Source: Oehlia diaphana
Lineage: Eukaryota > Glomeromycota > Glomeromycetes > Glomerales > Glomeraceae
Direction of reading: 5' to 3'
DNA: 64,000 nucleotides
Assembly: GCA_003833135.1 (NCBI GenBank)
Contig: QZLH01000149.1
Span: 1-64,000, forward strand
The notes under the pieces are model-generated. The model saw nothing but the letters and a program-made list of their open reading frames with translations. It searched no databases and had not been told where the DNA came from. The position numbers were made by a program, and so were the translations under genes. Of this stretch, positions 58,083 through 64,000 are shown one piece after another (positions within the stretch are counted from its first letter, which is position 1; each line of letters opens with the position of its first letter).

Positions 58083-59635
58083 TTTTAAATTTTATTTAAT
58101 TATTTACTATAATCATGATAGAGATTAACATAATTTTATAAAATACCTAGAGGTGTCGTCGATAACTCTATAACTAACCGATCTAATCTAAAATGACTAC
58201 AACTAGTCGTGAGACTAAAAAAAAAACTAATTGTGTAAAAGTCTAAAAGTCTAATTAGTGTGATCAGGTGATTTGTTAATCAATTATAACGAAAAAACCG
58301 AAAATAACCGAAACCCCCATACAAATTAAATTCAGAAGGTTATTCCAAATAATTAATGGTCAATTATTTTGTGTTCTGGTCACTTTTTAATACAGTAATC
58401 ACTAATGTAATAATAAGAATTACATGAAAAGAAGTTGGAAATCGATTGAAATCGATTATAGTAATCGTAGGAATCGATCACACTAATTCGAAAACCTCAA
58501 TAAATGGTTTAAAAATATTTTTTGAATTTTCTAATATATTCTTCTGTTATTGGGTTATAATTTTCTAATCAAATATATAAAAAAAATTTCTTATACAAAT
58601 TGTGAAATCAAATAAGTAATATATTAAGAAAAATAAAATCCAATTAATTTTCTGTTATAGGAACGTACGCGAAATTAGACAAAAATTCTCCACTTGATTC
58701 TCCACTTGTCCAGAAATCTGGTTCCTTTTCCAAACAACTTGACCTAATTCGGCCTAAATTTATTTACTCTGTTAAACGTTTATTCGCTATCAGAGTCGTC
58801 TCTGCAACCCTATATGTATGTCACTATGCGTTTCTTGTTTTCATTCAATTTTTCGGTTTCTGACTCCACAACTTTTTCTTTACCTTTCGATACACTTTTT
58901 TCTTCTTTTGCGCTTATTTCGTTAATTCGACTATTAAAATCAGAGTTTAATTGATTGAATTTCTCTACCACATTGTTATTCGGAACCGTGGACCGAAAGA
59001 CATCCATAAATTAGTTGTTCGTCCTCTGAAGAAGAGTGTGCGATGTTGTTAGACGTCTTTCGATTGCCTGGTTTCCTGAAACTTCCGTCTTTGCCTATAA
59101 TTTCATCTTGCGCTTTTATTTGCAATCCATTCCCTAAATCCTCTGTCATTGCTGATTGATACGTGGCCTTGGATAGATCTTGTTCATTATTTAAATACAT
59201 TAAAATATATTCACTTTGTTAATTTTAATGGTTTTAGCAAAATGGCCGCCATATTCTCTAATGTAGTCCTTTATAATCGTGTAATCGTGTTTTCCAATAC
59301 CTTATTCGCTCAACTTTTTAACTGCCTGCCAACTATATCTTTTCTTTATATCGCTCGATGAAATCTTTGCTTCAAACATTATATGAAATATAAACGTCCA
59401 TTTTTTGTTATTGTTATATTAGATCCACTCTTTATGAAAATTGATTCCATATCGATATCATTTGTTAAGCGGATTTTAATCTGGACAGTTTTATATTTGT
59501 AGCTTCGTTTGATCGTTAGACGTTCCACACTTCCACATAACCCATGTTTCTTCATTTTTCCAATACGCTACGCTGGAATCATATAATCTTAAGTCACATG
59601 AAACACTCGTAAAACGTTGGCAAAATATTTATCCA
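58083..59635 (-). mobile_element. 1.55 kb insertion with 15-bp target duplication and A-rich 3' end
   Basis: AAAAGGTACGTTATT flanks it at 58068-58082 and 59636-59650; D1 has one AAAAAGTACGTTATC at the matching place, so it is the empty site. Read on the minus strand the insert ends in an A-rich stretch next to 58083, and its other end carries the decayed coding sequence described at 58810-59635. Long target duplication plus A-rich 3' end is the mark of target-primed reverse transcription (a LINE or a processed gene copy). Confidence 0.65.
58810..59635 (-). pseudogene. Decayed protein-coding sequence inside the insertion
   Basis: Successive minus-strand segments in different frames look coding: SCDLRLYDSSVAYWKNEETW and MWKCGTSNDQTKLQI (59612-59500), IKIRLTNDIDMESIFIKSGS (about 59490-59430), ISSSDIKKRYSWQAVKKLSE and DYTIIKDYIREYGGHFAKT (59375-59240), TYQSAMTEDLGNGLQIKAQD (59200-59030), and NNVVEKFNQLNSDFNSRINE with a charged KGKEKVVESETEK tail (59000-58810). 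At least three frameshifts and one internal stop separate them. I do not recognise the family; composition and layout suggest a multi-copy Rhizophagus gene or a retroelement ORF. The first segment begins right at the insertion edge, so the 5' end is probably truncated. Confidence 0.55.
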
Positions 59636-60198
59636 AAAAGGTACGTTATTGTTAACGTTAAGTATATTCATATATTCATATGATATAATGGCATCATTAT
59701 AGTTGATTCATTTCTTTTAATATTAAAAATCCAATATTAAAAAACTTTAATAATAAATAATATAATAGAAATACTATAGAAATAGTAATTATTAAAATTT
59801 TACCATAGATTGAATGTTACTTTTTTCAACAGATATAATGTTCTAGAAAAAATCTTTCAATGGCTCAAATCTCGAAACCCTTGATATCATATAAAATGAC
59901 TAGTACGATATTATACAAACTTTTTTAAAGTATTATAAATTTTATATATATTATATATTATTTCAAGTTAGAAGAATGAATTTATTATTTATTATAAAAA
60001 TATTTTTATTTTATGAGAGTAACACTCGTTACCTACAGTATATAACAAATAGTTTTTTTCGTTTCGATTTAAAATAATGAAAAATACAATGTTCTTGTTT
60101 TGTTTGTAATTAGTTATTAAATTTTAATCTGATAGTCCTTGAATAGCGTGATCTACTGTATATACAATTCAATACTTTACTTTCGCAAATTAAATTAG

Positions 60199-60349
60199 GC
60201 ATTGCTAAATCTCACTGCAGGCGATTTTCACCGCACCAGCATTAGCAAATATTAATGGGCGGAGTTTCGTGACATTTTTAATTCTGCCCAAAATTCTACT
60301 CTAATTCTGGTAAGTTGACATTCACCAGCGGTGATATTTAGCAATACTC
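60199..60349. mobile_element. 151-bp MITE with 11-bp target duplication
   Basis: The inverted ends GCATTGCTAAATCTCAC and (reverse complement of the right end) GAGTATTGCTAAATATCAC enclose CACCGC / GCGGTG inner words. The perfect direct repeat AATTAAATTAG flanks it at 60188-60198 and 60350-60360. The D1 copy has only one AACTAATTAATT-like site there. Target duplication length suits Mutator-like elements. Its ends resemble those of the 6423-7739 element (TTGCTAA...CAC). Confidence 0.65.
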
Positions 60350-61189
60350 AATTAAATTAGTGTAAGAGAATTTTATTAAGACAAAAATTCTTTAAAAATT
60401 CTTAATTGAACCGAATTTCGATCAATTTATTATTTTTGTCCTTTAAGATTGTGATCATATATTTTATTATATTTATTATATTGGAAAGAAATAAAAGAAA
60501 ATTATAAGATGATAAATAAACTAATATTTTTCTCGGATACGATTGTAAATTTCTGTTTCATAAAAGAAAATTTTTTTTTAACTCTTATCTCAAAATAATT
60601 TAAGCAAAGTCTAGATAACTTAAGAAGAAACAAAAAAATATTTTATTTAATATTTATTCAAATAAAAAAACTAATAATAAATATATAAAAATAAATCACT
60701 TTTTAAATATAAAGATAATAGATTTAAGATTATGTTTGTTTACTACAACTAATTTTAATGCTTGCTACTAACCCAAGTAACTTTTTTTTATCATCATATC
60801 AGAAATTCTATTTATCAAACATTTCGCTTTCTAACGTTTCTAACGTTTTGTAATCAAAATTGAGCGTCTCTTTTTAACATTTTAACACAACCCCAATAAA
60901 TAATATAATTTCTAATATATATATTTTTTCGCTTATTTGATCCTGATAAAAAATTTCCACTAAGTTATAATACTAAAGTAAATAAAATATAAACTAAGTT
61001 AATAAAAATTTTACTTTTAAATTTATTAAATAATATTCTGACTATTCCCGAAAAAAACCTACTATAATTTAAGACTAATCATTCAAATTATCAAGATCTT
61101 TTATTAAAATAATTAAATAGAATTAGACGAATAAAATAATAAATTACTTCAAATAAATTATTTTACCTGATTCACTAAATTTTACAATC

Positions 61190-62967
61190 AAAACATTCTT
61201 AAACTATAAATTAAACAATAACATAGTGTTATAATAAAATATAAATTTATAATTAATAATGGTTATACTTACTTAGATTTGCTGATACTGAAAAAAATTT
61301 GATCTCGATACTTACTTAGATTTTCTGATACTGATCGAATATCATCTATTATTAAAAAAAAATTTGATATCGTTAAAACTCGAATAAGATTTTTTCACAA
61401 TAAAAATTAAAAATTTACCCAAATTAACTTGAAATGATGATAAATCTGATGAATTTACCGGTTCTGGAAGATTTTTGAAATTTAAAAATCTACTTTGTAT
61501 ACTGCTTGAGGATGAGTTTTAATACTTTCAGACATATTGTCATTCGATCTGTTTTTCAATGATTTTTCTCTAATTTTTCTATTATATTCATCAATTTGAG
61601 TACGAATTTCACTATTGAGTTTCTCGTCTTCTTTATCCCATTTTTTAACATTTGATACAATTCTTTAGCAGATGGTCTATTTTCTGCTTTAGCATCCCAA
61701 CATTTTATAATTAAATCTCCAAGAAATTTTGGAAATATATTTAGAAATTTTTGGTCTAAGTCCTTTACATATTTTAACAGCTAAAATGTGATCATGAGAA
61801 ATATCATCAAAAGGAATTTCTTCAGAAAGAAACTCATTCATAATTATTCCAAATGAATAAATATCTGCTGCTTTTGTATATTGATATCCACGTAAAACTT
61901 CTGGTGCCATATAAGGTAATACTCCATAATCTCCTTCTTTTTTATCAGATTTCTATTTACTATGTACTGGTTGACATATTCCTAAATCACTTATAAGCAT
62001 AGCTAAACCCAGCAATATATTGCCTGAATGAAAATCTTTATGTACTTTTTCAGCATTATGGATACTTAGCAGTCCATTTGCAATTTCTGACAATCTATAA
62101 AGTTTTATATTATCATCAAAATTATTTAAATATAGATTTCTTAAATTTCCGTTTTCACAATATACTAAAACCATCATTTAATCTTTGGTATTTGGACCTT
62201 GTGATATTCCAAAGCAGTAAACAATATTCCGAATATAAATTTGAAGATAAGATTTGATCTAATATTTTTTAAAAAAAAAAGTTTAATAAAATTACAATGA
62301 CAATTTGTATATACGCACAATAAATTAATTTTTTTTTATTTAATTATCTCATTTATAAAGTCCGTGCAAATTTCAAAAGAAATACCTAAACTTTTTAATG
62401 CAACTTTAAAGATTTATATTTCTTTTCCATTTTTGATTTTCAATATCCTAATAATTGATAAGTCCTTCAGGCCATTCAGCTGAATAAATTTTACAAAGCC
62501 TCCTTGGTAATATACTGTAAGTAACATTTTGTAATTTCTCAAAAGGTATCCATTCAAGACATTTAAGACAAAATACGGCATTAAGTTGTGAGTATTGTAT
62601 TAATTCATCAATATCTTTATTTCTACTAGTTCAATTTTTAAAATTATCTTCAAATCTTTTTGCATTACAAGGTTGACACCAATTTTCTCCTGTACCAGGT
62701 TCATTACATTCTCCACATATACCATATACTTCTTTTCTTTTTTCTATTTCATCCATATAGATTACTTTATCATCAATCTCTTCTGATTTGGTAGCTGAAT
62801 CAATAGTAGAAATTGTAACATGAGTCTAAATAAGTAATCAAAATATATTTGTTAATTATATCATATTATTTATAGTAAATTATAAATTGAAATTGCATTT
62901 ACATGATATTTATTAAAATCAACTTCTTTCCATAAATTTCTTGGCATGTTTTATTCAAAATTTCCAT
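61190..62967 (-). pseudogene. Kinase K3, broken paralogue of K2
   Basis: Fragments of the K2 protein occur in order but in several frames: MEILNKT (62967) followed by a frame change in exon 1; YGICGECNEPGTGENWCQPC near 62730-62670; LNAVFCLKCLEWIPFEKLQN; NGNLRNLYLNNFDDNIKLYR and VHKDFHSGNILLG (62150-62010); ISDLGICQPVHSK then a stop; MAPEVLRGYQYTKAADIYSF (61910 on) and a frame change after GLRPKIS. There is also an in-frame TAA where K2 has Phe in KDFMMV, a stop in place of W in KNWTS, and a stop in the last exon. The glycine loop is scrambled. Compared with K2 it keeps the longer catalytic segment (NILLGLAMLISDLG), so the deletion in K2 arose after the duplication or the copies diverged separately. 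Confidence 0.8.
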
Positions 62968-63286
62968 ACTGGTATTTCTTGGCTTTTTTTTTGAATAAAT
63001 TTTTTTAACAATTTCAAACTAATTTTGAAATGAGTTATTAACAGTAATTTTATGTATAATATTGTTATTTATAATATTACAACAAATTTAATGAACGAAA
63101 AAAAGTATATATATAAATATGTACAACATGTATCATGCACATCTGAAACTATATTTTTTTTGTCATTACCTAATCGAAATATTGTGAAACCATTTAGATA
63201 AGAAGGAATTCGTCAAAATTTTGTATTATATCACCGGATTACGAGCTCCGTCAGAAGTTTTGTTTTCGAGTGCTAACCCTATTATA

Positions 63287-63464
63287 TTAATTTTCGCCCC
63301 AGTTCCCATTGGATCCGATGTGGATTTAGCTCGGATTCCATGTAATGACGGCAGAAGTTATGGGTCCGAATGACTACAAATGATTACAAATCAAAAAAAT
63401 CCAGATGTTAAACAATCGGACCCGGTTCACCAGCCAGAATCAATGGAACTAGGGCGAAAATTAG
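63287..63464. mobile_element. 178-bp MITE flanked by TA (Tc1/mariner-like)
   Basis: The left end TTAATTTTCGCCCCAGTTCC and the reverse complement of the right end CTAATTTTCGCCCTAGTTCC form inverted repeats of about 27 bases, flanked by TA at 63285-63286 and 63465-63466. The interior GGATCCGATG..., GGTCCGAATG and GGACCCGG words are much richer in G and C than the surroundings. Non-coding. Confidence 0.6.
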
Positions 63465-63857
63465 TATAACCATATACGAGTGAAATAAATTCAGTTATAC
63501 ATTTACAAATCGAAGAACAATATGGCAACTGACATAAAATTTTATTACATAAACTTTTATTAGTGGATAATAGTATGATAGTATTCCGTGCTATCGAAAT
63601 ACACTTTCGGTTGTATACACGTAATGGGTTTGTAATAAAAAAAATTTTTATTGAGACACTTTTTAATTTAGAAAAAAAAATATAAAATAATCAATAAAGT
63701 TGCCGGATACAATTTTTCACGAAAAAACTTCACTTAAAAAAATAAAAGTCTGAAAAATTTGCAGAGTAATTGAGTTTTTTCATTTAATAGTACTTTAATT
63801 TAAAGAATAAATAACATAAAATAAATAGAGATTAATTTTTTGTATATTTTTAATTAA

Positions 63858-63995
63858 CCACAAAAAAATTTGAATGGAGAAAATCATGCTGTTACTGATC
63901 ATGATTTAGAAAGTGACTCTACCAAAGGAAAATTATTGCCAAAAAATTTTTGGATATATTTCATTAATACAGTACGAAATAATCTACAAGAATAA
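63858..63995 (+). other. Short coding-like frame at the window edge
   Basis: 46 codons between two stops read NLNGENHAVTDHDLESDSTK then GKLLPKNFWIYFINTVRNNL. Its balanced residue use differs from the AT-noise frames nearby. There is no ATG at its start and no clear acceptor, so it may be an exon or a gene fragment. It is listed as possible, not as a gene. Confidence 0.25.
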
Positions 63996-64000
63996 CATAC

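Larger units (their letters stand above)
57572..63575. repeat. Segmental duplication unit D2 (contains kinase pseudogene K3)
   Basis: Tandem, same-strand copy of D1, beginning TAAATAATATTATAT at 57572 and ending with the TATGGCAACTG...TTATTAGTGGATAAT phrase near 63522-63571. It is longer than D1 because of at least three insertions (58083-59635, 60199-60349 and a stretch around 63287-63464) and has many small indels. Its kinase is broken. Confidence 0.75.

Noticed and set aside
1..64000. tRNA, rRNA or other structured RNA genes
   Set aside because: No convincing tRNA box A/B pair or rRNA stretch was seen by eye. tRNAscan-SE and Infernal would decide; a hit would overturn this.

Overview
The window looks like nuclear DNA of an arbuscular mycorrhizal fungus of the Rhizophagus irregularis type (Glomeromycotina). 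The grounds are a very AT-rich sequence with long homopolymer runs, short GT-AG introns of mostly 50-110 bases, genes on both strands, and the families that are expanded in that lineage: F-box/leucine-rich proteins, BACK-TLDc proteins, and TKL-like kinases with a Cys4 N-terminus and an 'IYTSRLL.FKNLPEPVNS' tail. The species is inferred from family content; no search was run.

Layout. 1-5 kb: a spliced APC/CAT-type amino acid permease (+) convergent with a single-exon F-box protein (-). 5-11.5 kb: a gene-free mobile-element zone with a 1.3 kb inverted-repeat element whose interior is almost purely polypurine, two opposite copies of a ~0.2 kb MITE with visible target-site duplications, and a decayed Crinkler-like fragment. 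12-13.3 kb: a MOT1-type molybdate transporter (-). 15.5-16.4 kb: a BACK-TLDc gene that has lost its BTB end at a repeat insertion. 17-20.3 kb: degenerate tandem repeats and an 11-copy minisatellite. 22-28.6 kb: a seven-exon fumarylacetoacetate-hydrolase-fold enzyme (+), kinase K1 (-), a gypsy reverse-transcriptase relic, and an App1-type phosphatidate phosphatase (-). 30.5-38.5 kb: a tiny membrane protein, a short protein with two KRWG[YF]V motifs, a CC2D1/Lgd-type ESCRT regulator and a promethin-like lipid-droplet protein, all on -. 39.1-41 kb: a second F-box gene (+) ending in a TTAGGG-like tract. 42.3-43.8 kb: an N gap inside what looks like a duplicated assembly join.

43.8-53.1 kb holds three tandem paralogous SAM methyltransferase genes (MT1-MT3), all on +, with the same five-exon structure and the same predicted N-myristoylation start (MGNxxS). 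53.6-63.6 kb is a tandem segmental duplication (D1, D2), each carrying a K1-like kinase. The D1 kinase (K2) is open but has a shortened catalytic segment; the D2 kinase (K3) is a pseudogene. D2 also carries insertions that D1 lacks, so D1 serves as the 'empty site': a 1.55 kb insert with a 15-bp target duplication and an A-rich end, a 151-bp MITE with an 11-bp duplication, and a 178-bp TA-flanked MITE.

The genes do not form one pathway. Recurrent themes are local duplication and decay of signalling families, and dense small inverted-repeat elements in the spacers. Exon coordinates were worked out by eye from reading frame, GT-AG sites and paralogue comparison; they are predictions.
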